A DNA stretch of 64,000 nucleotides from Saprospiraceae bacterium (GTDB lineage: Bacteria > Bacteroidota > Bacteroidia > Chitinophagales > Saprospiraceae): the NCBI GenBank assembly GCA_041392805.1, contig JAWKLJ010000002.1, positions 1,131,001 to 1,195,000 of the forward strand, in the 5' to 3' direction. The stretch's first letter is position 1. Each line of letters opens with the position of its first letter. Position numbers and translations under genes: made by a program. Positions 38,216 to 47,235 of the stretch are shown here, piece by piece. The notes under the pieces were generated by a model. The model was given only the letters and a program-made list of their open reading frames with translations. It had not been told where the DNA came from and searched no databases.

Positions 38216-38806
38216 ATGGAGGCACTAATTCATTTGTTTATAGAAATAATTAAGATTACGATATTTACAATCGTGTATTCATTCATCATTGTAAAACTGT
38301 TAGAGGTAATAAGTAAGAAAAAACCAAGATCAAGACTTTCTTTTTACCTAAATAACAAAATAATTATTCGAGCTTTACGAGCTTTAATTAGTATTGTAAT
38401 CTTTATCGGATTATTTATATGGATGTTTTCTTTTTGGGGAAATCACGGTTTTGGAGATTCCGCTAGAATTCCTGTCGGAAACAAAATTGCGGTGGAAAAT
38501 ATTAATTGGACAGAATATGGATACATTAAAAAAGAACAAATAAGCAATGCTGTAAATATTGAAACTACTAGGTTCAAGATAACTGGAAATAAGATACTTG
38601 GTAATTTTGATAGCGACTTCTATACTTATCAAAATAAGTATTTTATATTTAATACAGAAAATAAGTCGATGTTGGAGTTTAAAACTGTTAAAGAATTTGA
38701 TTTATATACCGAGAAAAATAATCTTCCTAGTTCAGATGAACTTTTGTCATTTAGAGCGAATTATGAAAGTTATTGGCATGGATGGAGATTTTGGTTATTA
38801 CCATGA
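38216..38806 (+). CDS. Membrane protein, unknown function (cassette C12)
   Basis: A 196-residue protein with two N-terminal membrane helices (about residues 9-30 and 52-75, IVIFIGLFIWMF) separated by a basic loop, then a soluble part of about 120 residues containing an AVENINWTEYGYIKKEQ segment and an aromatic end (ESYWHGWRFWLLP). The family is not recognised. The cassette has an unusually long 5' leader of about 80 bases before this ATG. Confidence 0.65.
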   Translation: MEALIHLFIEIIKITIFTIVYSFIIVKLLEVISKKKPRSRLSFYLNNKIIIRALRALISIVIFIGLFIWMFSFWGNHGFGDSARIPVGNKIAVENINWTEYGYIKKEQISNAVNIETTRFKITGNKILGNFDSDFYTYQNKYFIFNTENKSMLEFKTVKEFDLYTEKNNLPSSDELLSFRANYESYWHGWRFWLLP

Positions 38807-38851
38807 TAATGCAAGTTTTGAGATATGCGAATCTGGAAATATAAGCCGAAC

Positions 38852-39901
38852 GCACAACAATGCATACCTGGTGCGACGAGCAAAGTCGCTTTTAAATACT
38901 GTTAGACCAATGAAAAGCTGAACTTACAAAAGTCGATCAAATTGGATCTAACCTGATATATTGCTATCAGTTTCCTACTCGGGGGTGCGTCGCTAGTAAT
39001 GGCGAGGTGCTAAGCCCTGAGGACATCAAAGCTCTCCTTGGTAATCAAGATAAGCAGCGACCGAGAGGTCAAAGCGAAAACTGCTAGTCTTTTGCGGTGA
39101 GAGGAAGCGGAAGGAATGGTATGCGTAATAAATGTGAATCACTGTAAGCCTCGTTACTCCCGATGAATCGGGACAAGATTTGGAGCGGCGGAAAAGACTA
39201 ACCTTAGAATGCTTTGGTATAGCAAGCTAAAACCGCCGTAGTCAAAAACGACAAGGGGTATGGTCATAGAGTTCGGATACTCACTATGCGCAATCTATTA
39301 TTCCCCCGAGGTAAAGGTGGACGCTAACCCATTCAGTATTAAAAGCGGAACTCGGTAAGCCTGTATCTGTCCACAAAAGAGTGGTAGGAAGGGAGTAATC
39401 CCCGACGAAGGAGGTGCAGGTAAAGGATGCTGGAAAAAGCGAATGTCCTGTTGTAATGACAGGGATAGGAGTTGAGATTTTTTTTGGTGTAAGAACGAAA
39501 AGGGTCAACATTACTCCCAGCGAAAGCTGTGCAGACTTCCTATGCAGGTGCTCTATTACGAGAAATTACAAGGACGTACATTGTTGAGGAAAGCAAAGGA
39601 TGTGGCGATAGATTTCAGTTAAACGATTTATCAAAGCAGTGCACCTTGATCGATGCCAAACTTCTGAACTTTCATCGACTGAATGAAATTCAGGATATTC
39701 GTAAGTACATGGTGTAATATTATCGTAAAATCGAATTGCTTGCACAATTCGGTGCGCTGACAAAGGCGTTAGGAGTGCTTGAGCCGTGTGCGGGAAAACT
39801 CGCATGCACGGTTCTTAGGGGGGAAAGGGCAGTAATGCCCCTACCTACCCGACCCCATAGCCAGCAAAAGCTGGCTACGTCAGGTATGCTGGACGTTAGA
39901 T
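38852..39901 (+). other. attC site of C12 (gamma type), split by a group II intron
   Basis: Left box GCACAAC (38852-38858), right box GTTAGAT (39895-39901). Removing 38871-39853 restores a normal palindrome: GCATACCTG pairs with CAGGTATGC and CATAGCCAGC with GCTGGCTACG around an AAAA loop. This restoration fixes the intron ends. Confidence 0.88.
38871..39853 (+). ncRNA. Group II intron copy 1, ORF-less, inserted in attC
   Basis: 983 nt. It begins GTGCGACGAG and ends CCTACCTACCCGAC. Domain V is at 39781-39816 (GAGCCGTGTGCG, AAAA loop, paired back by TGCACGGTTCTT) with the catalytic AGC triad; domain VI follows (GGGCAGTAATGCCC). No reverse transcriptase frame is present, so movement would need a protein supplied from elsewhere. 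Ends are confirmed by the intact attC left on removal and by the nested copy at 55870-56852. Confidence 0.9.
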
Positions 39902-40059
39902 GCAACGCCCCAATCCGAAAAACCAACCCGCAAAGGCAGCGCGCGGGTGGGGACAGCTGAGCCCTGCCGCAGAGCTTACGGGCATCAGCCGCAGCATCTA
40001 ACAACTGCATATACAATCATGCTCACTAAACGTTTAGCACGAATGTATATGCGCGGGCG
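39896..40059 (+). repeat. SC cassette 1 (C13), 164-bp cassette
   Basis: Description of the SC unit: it starts TTAGATGCAACGCCCC and ends in an attC with arms GCATATACA and TGTATATGC around AAACGTTT. Its body is much richer in G+C than the other cassettes, suggesting a different origin. The attC left box is GCATCTAAC, a nine-base complement of its own start. Confidence 0.85.
39900..40001 (+). CDS. Possible 33-residue micro-ORF filling the SC cassette
   Basis: An ATG lies five bases after the cassette-boundary G, and the frame ends at a TAA inside the attC left box (AGCATCTAAC), so it occupies the entire body of the cassette. The product would be MQRPNPKNQPAKAARG followed by WGQLSPAAELTGISRSI. 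It is intact in four of the six copies. C40 has lost one G and C41 has CAG changed to TAG, which weakens the case for selection on the peptide. The fit of start and stop to the two boxes may be coincidence. Confidence 0.3.
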   Translation: MQRPNPKNQPAKAARGWGQLSPAAELTGISRSI

Positions 40060-40508
40060 TTAGCGGGCATTAAAATATATAAAAAAAAGAGCATCAACTT
40101 GCCCACAATGAAATCTTAGGTCTGGGAATCTCGTTTTTTTCGGAGCCTTTTGGGTTTCAGGCAAAGAGGGGTAACTCGCACGGGGAACGCGCGAAGCGCC
40201 CGTACAAAGAGCAGGAACTTTAGCTACCAACACGTTGACCGACCCCTACCGATACGTTGACCGACTCAAGCAAACAGGTCTTGTGCCCATGTGAATATTT
40301 CGACAGACAGGAATGGTTAACCAAGACATTTTGGAATTTATATAATATGGCGTAACTTGCTAATAGAATCGATAGAATCGGTTGTCGAGAGATCAGAAAA
40401 ATTCATTAAGGAGCTTCTAATTTGAAGAAAAATTGAAAAAGGAACGCCCGCCAACAGGGCATACATCGGTCATGCTCCCTAACGGTCGCACGCCGTGTAT
40501 GCTGGACG
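40060..40508 (+). repeat. RC cassette 7 (C14), type B
   Basis: 449 bp, starting TTAGCGGGC rather than TTGGCGGGC. Copy-specific changes include GTGAATATTTCG and GGAGCTTCTAATTTG. It directly precedes gene cassette C15. Confidence 0.85.
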
Positions 40509-40542
40509 TTCGCTTCCATGAATAAAAAAATAGAAATCCAAG

Positions 40543-40821
40543 ATGTCGGTGAAATCGAAAAATAGAGAAGTAAAAAAGATATTGATAAGTTTCTTGATTT
40601 CGATTCCGACAACAATAGGAATGATAAAAGTAATTGAGAATAAATGGGAAGTAATATTTTGGACTTACATGGGAATAGGAACATTGTCAGCGATAATTAC
40701 TCGATGGTATGGATTTGACAATAAGAAAAGTAAGTTTCTCAAAACAGTTGAATATATCTTTTGGGTTTCTGCGATAACGCTTTTTTCAATGGGGGTATGG
40801 ATTTACTTTTTGGGCAAATAA
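40543..40821 (+). CDS. Small membrane protein (cassette C15, first gene)
   Basis: A 92-residue protein with three likely membrane helices (about residues 11-28, 33-52 and 67-88) and a basic start (MSVKSKNREVKK). Family unknown. An upstream ATG at 40519 opens a frame of only 15 codons and is not the start. It is followed 13 bases later by a second gene in the same cassette. Confidence 0.6.
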   Translation: MSVKSKNREVKKILISFLISIPTTIGMIKVIENKWEVIFWTYMGIGTLSAIITRWYGFDNKKSKFLKTVEYIFWVSAITLFSMGVWIYFLGK

Positions 40822-40834
40822 AATTAGAATCAAA

Positions 40835-41224
40835 ATGAAGAAACTCGAAATTGACGGTGGAAGGTTTTCTAATTTAAAAGGCTTTTACGATGAAATAGAA
40901 AGAGGACTGACAAGCGGATTAGATTGGAAAATCGGAAGAAATCTTGATGCATTTGATGATGTCTTGGAAGGAGGCTTTGGAATGCACGATTATGGAGAAG
41001 ATGCTGAATTGATTTGGATGAATTCAGAAAGAAGCAAATTGAAATTGGGGTATGAAGAAACCGTGAAATATCTTCAAGACAAATTAGGGAAATGCCATCC
41101 AACAGCAAAAAGAGAAGTTAGACAAGAATTGGAATTGGCTAAAAACGGAACAGGAAAAACGCTCTTCGAAATTATTGTCGAAATAATCAAAGAGCATAAC
41201 CATATTAAATTTATAATGAAATAA
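40835..41224 (+). CDS. Barstar-like or unknown small soluble protein (cassette C15, second gene)
   Basis: A 129-residue protein starting MKKLEIDGGRFSNLKGFYDEIERGLT, followed by LDAFDDVLEGGFGMHD. The order of a short first strand, a helix with FYDEI and then an LDAFxDxLxGGFG segment is that of the barstar family, RNase inhibitors used as immunity proteins. The C-terminal third is a charged helix. The match is by eye and needs a profile search. The preceding small membrane protein is in the same cassette. Confidence 0.5.
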   Translation: MKKLEIDGGRFSNLKGFYDEIERGLTSGLDWKIGRNLDAFDDVLEGGFGMHDYGEDAELIWMNSERSKLKLGYEETVKYLQDKLGKCHPTAKREVRQELELAKNGTGKTLFEIIVEIIKEHNHIKFIMK

Positions 41225-41238
41225 AAAAAGAACACGGA

Positions 41239-41305
41239 AGCGAACAATGGCTATATGTCCATGTCGGGCAAAAGCCCGCCACGGCACATAGCCGGGACGT
41301 TCTGC
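41239..41305 (+). other. attC site of C15 (gamma-like)
   Basis: Left box AGCGAAC, right box GTTCTGC. Outer arms GGCTATGTG-like and CACATAGCC, inner GGGC-AAAA-GCCC loop stem. Confidence 0.82.
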
Positions 41306-41319
41306 TCAATTAAAGAAAA

Positions 41320-42588
41320 ATGAAATTCAACCTATTCAAAAAGAAAAATAACCAAAAGGGTATCCAAGATGAGTGGAATACCAAAGGAGAAAAGTACGCA
41401 ACAGAAGTCAACGAAATGGTTGAATTTGGCGAGAAAAATGGTTGGGAGAATTGGAAAGGAAAAGAGCCAGAAGATAAAAGAGATCATTTGGCTGATAAAG
41501 TAATAGAACTTTTGAAAGAGGCAAATTCCGAAAATAAGGTCAACGAATTCAGACAAAATTTTCCGCCAGCTCATACACCATTAATCAAATTCTTTGAAGA
41601 GAAAGGACAATCAATAGACCAAATTCATTTCATTGAAAACGAAAAAATTGTATTCTTAACAGGAACAGCTTATCAGAAAAGACAAGCGTATATTTTAAAT
41701 GGAGAAGAAGTTATTAAACTTGACGAATCAATTGACTCAATAGGTAAATCAAAGAGAGATAATGTTTTTGCGATTCAAATTGGAAATAAAGTAACAACAA
41801 CAAAAGGTTGGCAAGGAGAAATAATTTCAGAATTTAAAATTGTAGAAAACAAAGAGATAGGAATTAATCAATTGATTCCATTCAATGACGGATTGAAGGT
41901 TTTATCCATAACGAGTGAAGGATTTTACTTAATGTCAAAATATGAGGAAAAAATGATTCATCCAATACCGGATTTAGAGGATGATGAATGGGATTCTTAT
42001 ATGAGTATGGAAAATGGAACAATATCAAACAACAATAGATATATAGTTGTCGGAGACCAAGGTTCTGACCATAGAGTTCTTGATATAAATGGAACTCAAA
42101 TTGCCGAAATTGGACCACAATCTTCATATTCTCATTTTTGCTTATTCTCTGATGATGACTCCCAACTCATTTCAAATTCTTGCCATTTCTATAATGGTAT
42201 CACAATAGCTGTTCAAACCAATAAATTGAATGGATTAAAAGTAGAGGCATATGAAGAAAGTGAATTATACAATGTAATTGAAGACGGGATGAGAGTCTAC
42301 TGTGGAATCGCAGTTGATGACTACTATATTTTAGGTGACGCATATGGAAATATAAAAGCAGTAGACACAAAAGGAAAGTTAAAATGGAGACATTTTTTAG
42401 GTTCAACAATTGGAGGACTCACAATATCAGATAATAAAGAAATTTTATGGGTTGCATCTTGCACGGGAATGATTCATAAATTAAGACTTGGAAAAGGACA
42501 TCGAGATGATCACACAATTGGAAACGGAAATCATTATGAAGACTTCAGATTGATTTTGTGGAAAGATGAACCAATTATGAAATGGTAA
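41320..42588 (+). CDS. Beta-propeller-like protein (cassette C16)
   Basis: A 422-residue protein without signal peptide. The first 90 residues are charged and helical (KKKNNQKGIQDEWNTKGEKYATEV). The rest has repeated strand patterns like quinoprotein or WD40 propellers: ISNNNRYIVVGDQGSDHRVLDINGTQIAEIG, DYYILGDAYGNIKAVDTKGKLKWRH and LTISDNKEILWVASCTGMIHKL. The DAYGNIKAVDTKGKLKW unit is close to a PQQ-like repeat. Function is unknown. It is the longest cassette gene in the window. Confidence 0.65.
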   Translation: MKFNLFKKKNNQKGIQDEWNTKGEKYATEVNEMVEFGEKNGWENWKGKEPEDKRDHLADKVIELLKEANSENKVNEFRQNFPPAHTPLIKFFEEKGQSIDQIHFIENEKIVFLTGTAYQKRQAYILNGEEVIKLDESIDSIGKSKRDNVFAIQIGNKVTTTKGWQGEIISEFKIVENKEIGINQLIPFNDGLKVLSITSEGFYLMSKYEEKMIHPIPDLEDDEWDSYMSMENGTISNNNRYIVVGDQGSDHRVLDINGTQIAEIGPQSSYSHFCLFSDDDSQLISNSCHFYNGITIAVQTNKLNGLKVEAYEESELYNVIEDGMRVYCGIAVDDYYILGDAYGNIKAVDTKGKLKWRHFLGSTIGGLTISDNKEILWVASCTGMIHKLRLGKGHRDDHTIGNGNHYEDFRLILWKDEPIMKW

Positions 42589-42608
42589 AATTGAAAAAAG
42601 AAAACTGA

Positions 42609-43658
42609 GCAGAACAATGCATACCTGGTGCGACGAGCAAAGTCGCTTTTAAATACTGTTAGACCAATGAAAAGCTGAACTTACAAAAGTCGATCAAATT
42701 GGATCTAACCTGATATATTGCTATCAGTTTCCTACTCGGGGGTGCGTCGCTAGTAATGGCGAGGTGCTAAGCCCTGAGGACATCAAAGCTCTCCTTGGTA
42801 ATCAAGATAAGCAGCGACCGAGAGGTCAAAGCGAAAACTGCTAGTCTTTTGCGGTGAGAGGAAGCGGAAGGAATGGTATGCGTAATAAATGTGAATCACT
42901 GTAAGCCTCGTTACTCCCGATGAATCGGGACAAGATTTGGAGCGGCGGAAAAGACTAACCTTAGAATGCTTTGGTATAGCAAGCTAAAACCGCCGTAGTC
43001 AAAAACGACAAGGGGTATGGTCATAGAGTTCGGATACTCACTATGCGCAATCTATTATTCCCCCGAGGTAAAGGTGGACGCTAACCCATTCAGTATTAAA
43101 AGCGGAACTCGGTAAGCCTGTATCTGTCCACAAAAGAGTGGTAGGAAGGGAGTAATCCCCGACGAAGGAGGTGCAGGTAAAGGATGCTGGAAAAAGCGAA
43201 TGTCCTGTTGTAATGACAGGGATAGGAGTTGAGATTTTTTTTGGTGTAAGAACGAAAAGGGTCAACATTACTCCCAGCGAAAGCTGTGCAGACTTCCTAT
43301 GCAGGTGCTCTATTACGAGAAATTACAAGGACGTACATTGTTGAGGAAAGCAAAGGATGTGGCGATAGATTTCAGTTAAACGATTTATCAAAGCAGTGCA
43401 CCTTGATCGATGCCAAACTTCTGAACTTTCATCGACTGAATGAAATTCAGGATATTCGTAAGTACATGGTGTAATATTATCGTAAAATCGAATTGCTTGC
43501 ACAATTCGGTGCGCTGACAAAGGCGTTAGGAGTGCTTGAGCCGTGTGCGGGAAAACTCGCATGCACGGTTCTTAGGGGGGAAAGGGCAGTAATGCCCCTA
43601 CCTACCCGACCCCATAGCCAGCAAAAGCTGGCTACGTCAGGTATGCTGGACGTTACTG
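42609..43658 (+). other. attC site of C16 (gamma type), split by a group II intron
   Basis: Left box GCAGAAC, right box GTTACTG. Arms and intron position are the same as in C12, though the left box and the gene differ. Confidence 0.88.
42628..43610 (+). ncRNA. Group II intron copy 2, ORF-less, inserted in attC
   Basis: 983 nt, apparently identical to copy 1 over its whole length by eye, with domain V at 43538-43573. Near identity means either recent spread or transfer of intron and attC together between cassettes. Confidence 0.9.
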
Positions 43659-43674
43659 ATCATAAAGAAACTAA

Positions 43675-44157
43675 ATGGGAACGCAAGCCAAATACTATCA
43701 AGTTATAAAAGGCAAAGAGCAAATAGCAGTTAAGTTTTTAAAGGTTGATGAAGATTTTTACAACACTTTAAATGATACAGAAATAGTAACTGGCAAAATT
43801 GACATTGATAACTCATATAATAATTTACCAAAACTCTTAGAACATTTATCAGGGAATTCAGAGTTAGGTAAACTTGCATTCTTTGGTAAAAAAATAGAAT
43901 CTGAAAACAATTATGAGTGTCCTGTCCAATTTATTAATCGTAAACTTGTGGCGGAAATTGCTGACGTTATGAGTCACTCCAAAATTGAAAAAAAAGACGA
44001 GTTTATTAGAGTTTTTAATGAAACTCAAGAAGCTCCATATGATAGGATTCAATATAAAAACCTTCTTGATGGCTATTGGTTTCATTACAATGCAATACTG
44101 GAATTCTATAGTGAATGTAAAATCGAAAATTCAGCAGTTCTGGTATTGATAAGCTGA
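43675..44157 (+). CDS. Hypothetical protein, possibly frameshifted near its end (cassette C17)
   Basis: A 160-residue soluble protein starting MGTQAKYYQVIKGKEQ. The segment LLDGYWFHYNAILEFYSECKIENSAV near the C terminus suggests a helical domain. The frame then ends in LVLIS. After a shift of frame the sequence stays open as GIDKLIEKDNPKQSTERVNELD up to a stop at about 44208, which reads like the true continuation. A one- or two-base indel near 44140 is therefore suspected. The family is not recognised. Confidence 0.55.
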   Translation: MGTQAKYYQVIKGKEQIAVKFLKVDEDFYNTLNDTEIVTGKIDIDNSYNNLPKLLEHLSGNSELGKLAFFGKKIESENNYECPVQFINRKLVAEIADVMSHSKIEKKDEFIRVFNETQEAPYDRIQYKNLLDGYWFHYNAILEFYSECKIENSAVLVLIS

Positions 44158-44256
44158 TCGAAAAGGATAATCCTAAACAAAGCACGGAAAGGGTAAATGA
44201 ATTAGATTAATATTGAAAACAGTTGAAATAGCCAAACGAAATAAAAAGAATACGAT

Positions 44257-44320
44257 CAGTAACAATGTACATGACGATCATGCTCCTAACGTCGCACGCC
44301 GCATGTACTAAACGTTCTGT
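44257..44320 (+). other. attC site of C17 (delta type)
   Basis: Left box CAGTAAC, right box GTTCTGT. Outer arms GTACATG and CATGTAC, inner CGATCATGCTCC and complementary GTCGCACG; the same core follows C39. Confidence 0.85.
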
Positions 44321-44338
44321 CTCATAAAAATAAACAAA

Positions 44339-44770
44339 ATGAAACTATCTAAAGGATTAAGCGAAAAAAATCGGCTTGCAAGAAAAATCAAGGAACTTCA
44401 AAATAGAATTGAGGCTCATAATAGCTATATTAAAGGGAATACTCCTGTATACAAAATTAAGGATTTGCTAACCGAATTAGACTCTACAATAATTGAACTA
44501 ACAGAGTTAAAAACAAAAATTTACCGAGCAAACAAACCCGTTCAGGAGAAAATATTTAGGCTTGCAGAACTTAAATCGTTTGCCGCATTTCTAAGAAAAA
44601 TAAAAATTAAAGAAGGGAAAATTTTAGAAGAAAGGTGGAATTCGGAAGTTAGAGAGTGGGAATCTGAATTGGGAACTGTTGACCGAGATAAATTGCTTGA
44701 AAAAACAGAAAAAGAAATTGATTCCGTTCAAGTCGAATTGGATAGATTTAATTTTGAAACTGAAATTTAA
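44339..44770 (+). CDS. Coiled-coil protein, unknown function (cassette C18)
   Basis: A 143-residue protein that is almost entirely helical and charged (NRLARKIKELQNRIEAHNSYIKG, then LTELDSTIIELTELKTKIYRA, then KTEKEIDSVQVELDRFNFE). Leu and Ile recur every three or four residues, so long coiled coils are likely. No enzymatic motif is visible. Some 230 bases without a credible gene lie between its stop and the attC, which is unusual for this array. Confidence 0.6.
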   Translation: MKLSKGLSEKNRLARKIKELQNRIEAHNSYIKGNTPVYKIKDLLTELDSTIIELTELKTKIYRANKPVQEKIFRLAELKSFAAFLRKIKIKEGKILEERWNSEVREWESELGTVDRDKLLEKTEKEIDSVQVELDRFNFETEI

Positions 44771-45005
44771 AAAAAAAGGAGAACTTGGAAACATCTAATC
44801 ATTTAGGTCAGGTCACCCTTGCTGAATTGATATAATTCGGAGAAAGAATAAAAGCCAATTGGCGAACAAGATTTAAGGTATTCTCTGATTATTAATTAAT
44901 GAAAGTTAAAAGCTTAGAAATTCATGATGAAAGCTACCTGTTTTACTTTTCTGATTGATTTAGTACAAGTTCTCCGATTTTGAAAAAAATTAAAAAGAGT
45001 ACGAG

Positions 45006-45072
45006 ACAGAACAAAGCATACAACGGTCATGTCGGCTAAACGCCGCCACGCCGTGTATGCGGGACGTTGGGC
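45006..45072 (+). other. attC site of C18 (RC-like variant)
   Basis: Left box ACAGAAC, right box GTTGGGC. Arms GCATACAACGG and CCGTGTATGC with a GGCTAAACGCC-like centre. Confidence 0.85.
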
Positions 45073-45101
45073 GTCATGAAAAAAAATAAAACAACTGCAA
45101 A

Positions 45102-45539
45102 TTGAAACTATCCGAAGAAAATAGAAAAATACTGCTTGTCAATCTTCATAATTTGATTGCTGAATATGCAAATATGACAGCAAATCACATTCAGCATAAA
45201 AGAACTAATCAATTGATAAATTATCCTTCGAATGGAGGATTGACAGAAGAAGAAAAAAATGAAATCGAAAAGTTGAGTGGAAATGAAAATTTGAAAAGTG
45301 CTTTAAGAAAGGTTTTAGCAAGTAATTCTGCCGATGTAATTTTTAGCCTGCTGAATATAATTGACGGAACCGCTGACCCAGATATTGATTCAGGGAATTG
45401 GGAAGAAGTAATGTTAGTTGACTTTTCAGAAGAAAACGAAGTGACAGAAATGCTTCATGATGAGTTCTTTTCCACTTACTGGGATTGGAAAGAGAAAAAG
45501 AAAATGAACTGGAAACTTGATTTATTGGATGACGAATAA
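45102..45539 (+). CDS. Hypothetical protein with TTG start (cassette C19, first gene)
   Basis: An acidic, helical protein of 145 residues (LSEENRKILLVNLHNLIAEYANMTANHI, then SNSADVIFSLLNIIDGTADPD, then TYWDWKEKKKMNWKLD). The only start in frame is TTG at 45102. An ATG at 45076, exactly where cassette genes usually begin, is out of frame because of an eight-A tract; slippage there may have broken the original start. The pattern NIIDGTADPDIDSGNWEEVML recalls small immunity-like proteins, but I assign no family. Confidence 0.55.
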   Translation: MKLSEENRKILLVNLHNLIAEYANMTANHIQHKRTNQLINYPSNGGLTEEEKNEIEKLSGNENLKSALRKVLASNSADVIFSLLNIIDGTADPDIDSGNWEEVMLVDFSEENEVTEMLHDEFFSTYWDWKEKKKMNWKLDLLDDE

Positions 45540-45551
45540 ACCTAAAAAAGC

Positions 45552-45962
45552 ATTAAAATCAAAAGAAGAAATATAGTCCTGATTCTACTTTCAATTCCAA
45601 TTTTGGCAATTGGATTTATAGCATTGGGTCTGCATGGAATGGAAATAGAAGACCATTATGGAGATTTGCAAGAATTTTACTACAAATCGAAAAACGGCGA
45701 TTTGATGATTTTCGGAGAATATGAAAAGATAGGCTTGGTTGATAAGACATGGAAAAGAATAAGAGTGGTTGATTCAAAAAAAGATACAGTAGATTTATAT
45801 ACTTGGTTCTATGACGACAGATTTCCGAATGGGTTAAATACTCTGTATAGAACAAAAGAAGAATTGACATTTGACAAATTGAATAAAGAAGTTATCCGAA
45901 ACAAAGTTGAGGAAAACAAACTGAAAGAAGTGATGTCAATCATGAAAACTGATATGAATTAA
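45552..45962 (+). CDS. Membrane-anchored small protein, start uncertain (cassette C19, second gene)
   Basis: From a TTG at 45603 the product has 119 residues, but the frame is open back to 45546 and adds IKIKRRNIVLILLSIP, which completes a typical basic-plus-hydrophobic N-terminal membrane anchor continuing into ILAIGFIALGLHG. The region upstream has no ATG, GTG or TTG in frame; an ATT at 45552 is the best remaining candidate, or the ATG has been lost by mutation. The rest is soluble (FYYKSKNGDLMIFGEYEKIGLV, then YTWFYDDRFPNGLNTLY). Function is unknown. Confidence 0.45.
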   Translation: MKIKRRNIVLILLSIPILAIGFIALGLHGMEIEDHYGDLQEFYYKSKNGDLMIFGEYEKIGLVDKTWKRIRVVDSKKDTVDLYTWFYDDRFPNGLNTLYRTKEELTFDKLNKEVIRNKVEENKLKEVMSIMKTDMN

Positions 45963-45976
45963 AGAAGAACACGAAC

Positions 45977-46042
45977 GCCCAACTAAGCCTAGCCGCCAAG
46001 CTGCCCTAATCAGGCAGCCTGCGGCTAGGCGGAACGTTAGCG
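45977..46042 (+). other. attC site of C19 (beta type)
   Basis: Left box GCCCAAC, right box GTTAGCG. Same core as attC1 except TAATCAGG for TAAACGGG in the centre, which weakens the inner stem. Confidence 0.85.
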
Positions 46043-46485
46043 GGCATTAAAATATATAAAAAAAAGAGCATCAACTTGCCCACAATGAAATCTTAGGTCT
46101 GGGAATCTCGTTTTTTTCGGAACCTTTTGGGTTTCACGCAAAGAAGCGGAACTCGCTCGGGGAACGCGCGAAGCGCCCGTACAAAGAGCAGGAACTTCAG
46201 CTACCAACACGTTGACCGATCCCTACCGACACGTTGACCGATCTCCCCAAGCAGATCTTATGTTCGTGTGGAGACTTTGACAGACAGGAATGGTTAACCA
46301 AGACATTTTGGAATTCATATAATATGCCGTAACTTGCTAATAGAATCGATAGAATCGGTTGTCGAGCGATCAGAAAAATTCATTAAGGAGATTCTAATTT
46401 GAGGAAAAATTGAAAAAGGAACGCCCGCCAACATGGCATACATCGGTCATGCTCCCTAACGGTCGCACGCCGTGTATGCTGGACG
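46037..46485 (+). repeat. RC cassette 8 (C20), type A
   Basis: 449 bp, starting TTAGCGGGC. It belongs to a sub-group with GGAACCTTTTGGG and CACGCAAAGAAGCGG (shared with C25, C37 and C47 in part). It directly precedes gene cassette C21. Confidence 0.85.
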
Positions 46486-46549
46486 TTGGCGGTCAGCAAG
46501 GAAAAAAATACACCTCCAAAAAACGAATCGACAAAAAGAAAAGTAATAA

Positions 46550-47128
46550 ATGAAATCAACTAATAAGAAATTATTTCTAATATTTGATTTGGATGAAACA
46601 CTAATTCATGCGACAAAAAATATTCTAAATCAAAAAGTGGATTTCAAAATTGGAGAATATAATATATACAAAAGACCGAATGTCGATGACTTTTTACAGA
46701 AGTGTTTTGAAAATTATAGAGTTGCAATTTGGTCGTCAGCAGATGATGAATATGTCAAAGAAACGGTTAAACAATTAATACCTGAATATCGTAAATTGGA
46801 ATTCATTTGGACAAGATTGAACTGTTCAGTAAAAGTTGTAAAAAAGCCAATACTTGAAGGATATGACTATGGTGGATTTTATAAAGAACATCAATGGATA
46901 AAACCATTAAGAAGAATAAAGCAAAAAGGAATTGGATTAAAATCAATGTTGGTAATAGATAATTCGCCCTACAAGGTCGTTGAGAGCAAAGAAAACGCTT
47001 TAATTATCAAATCCTTTGAAGGTGAAAAATCAGACGACGAATTAAATAAGCTTTATGAATTTTTCTTAAATTTTGAAGATGTAAAAGACGTAAGAAAAGT
47101 TGATAAAAAACATTGGACAATAGAATAA
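46550..47128 (+). CDS. HAD-superfamily FCP1/NIF-like phosphatase (cassette C21)
   Basis: A 192-residue protein with the FCP1/SCP catalytic motif DLDETL (LIFDLDETLIHAT, both Asp present), then KRPNVDDFLQKCFENYRVAIWSSADDEYVKE (motif II Ser) and KSMLVIDNSPYKV (motif III Asp). Length and order match NIF-type phosphatases, which dephosphorylate phosphoproteins in eukaryotes; bacterial members are poorly known. The leader of about 65 bases before the ATG is longer than in most cassettes. Confidence 0.8.
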   Translation: MKSTNKKLFLIFDLDETLIHATKNILNQKVDFKIGEYNIYKRPNVDDFLQKCFENYRVAIWSSADDEYVKETVKQLIPEYRKLEFIWTRLNCSVKVVKKPILEGYDYGGFYKEHQWIKPLRRIKQKGIGLKSMLVIDNSPYKVVESKENALIIKSFEGEKSDDELNKLYEFFLNFEDVKDVRKVDKKHWTIE

Positions 47129-47142
47129 AAAAGAAGCCGAAC

Positions 47143-47210
47143 CGCCAACAATGGCTAAAACGTTCATAGCCAGCAAAAGCTGGCTACGCCGTTTAGCCGG
47201 GACGTTCACT
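47143..47210 (+). other. attC site of C21 (gamma type)
   Basis: Left box CGCCAAC, right box GTTCACT. Arms GGCTAAAACG and CGTTTAGCC, inner AGCCAGC-AAAA-GCTGGCT. The inner stem equals that of the intron-bearing sites but no intron is present here. Confidence 0.85.
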
Positions 47211-47235
47211 TCCATTAAGAAAAAATAAAAAACCA

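Noticed and set aside
39284..39717. Small frames inside the group II introns (62 and 75 codons)
   Set aside because: They lie in ribozyme sequence, show no reverse transcriptase or maturase motifs, and are the same in all copies because the DNA is the same.
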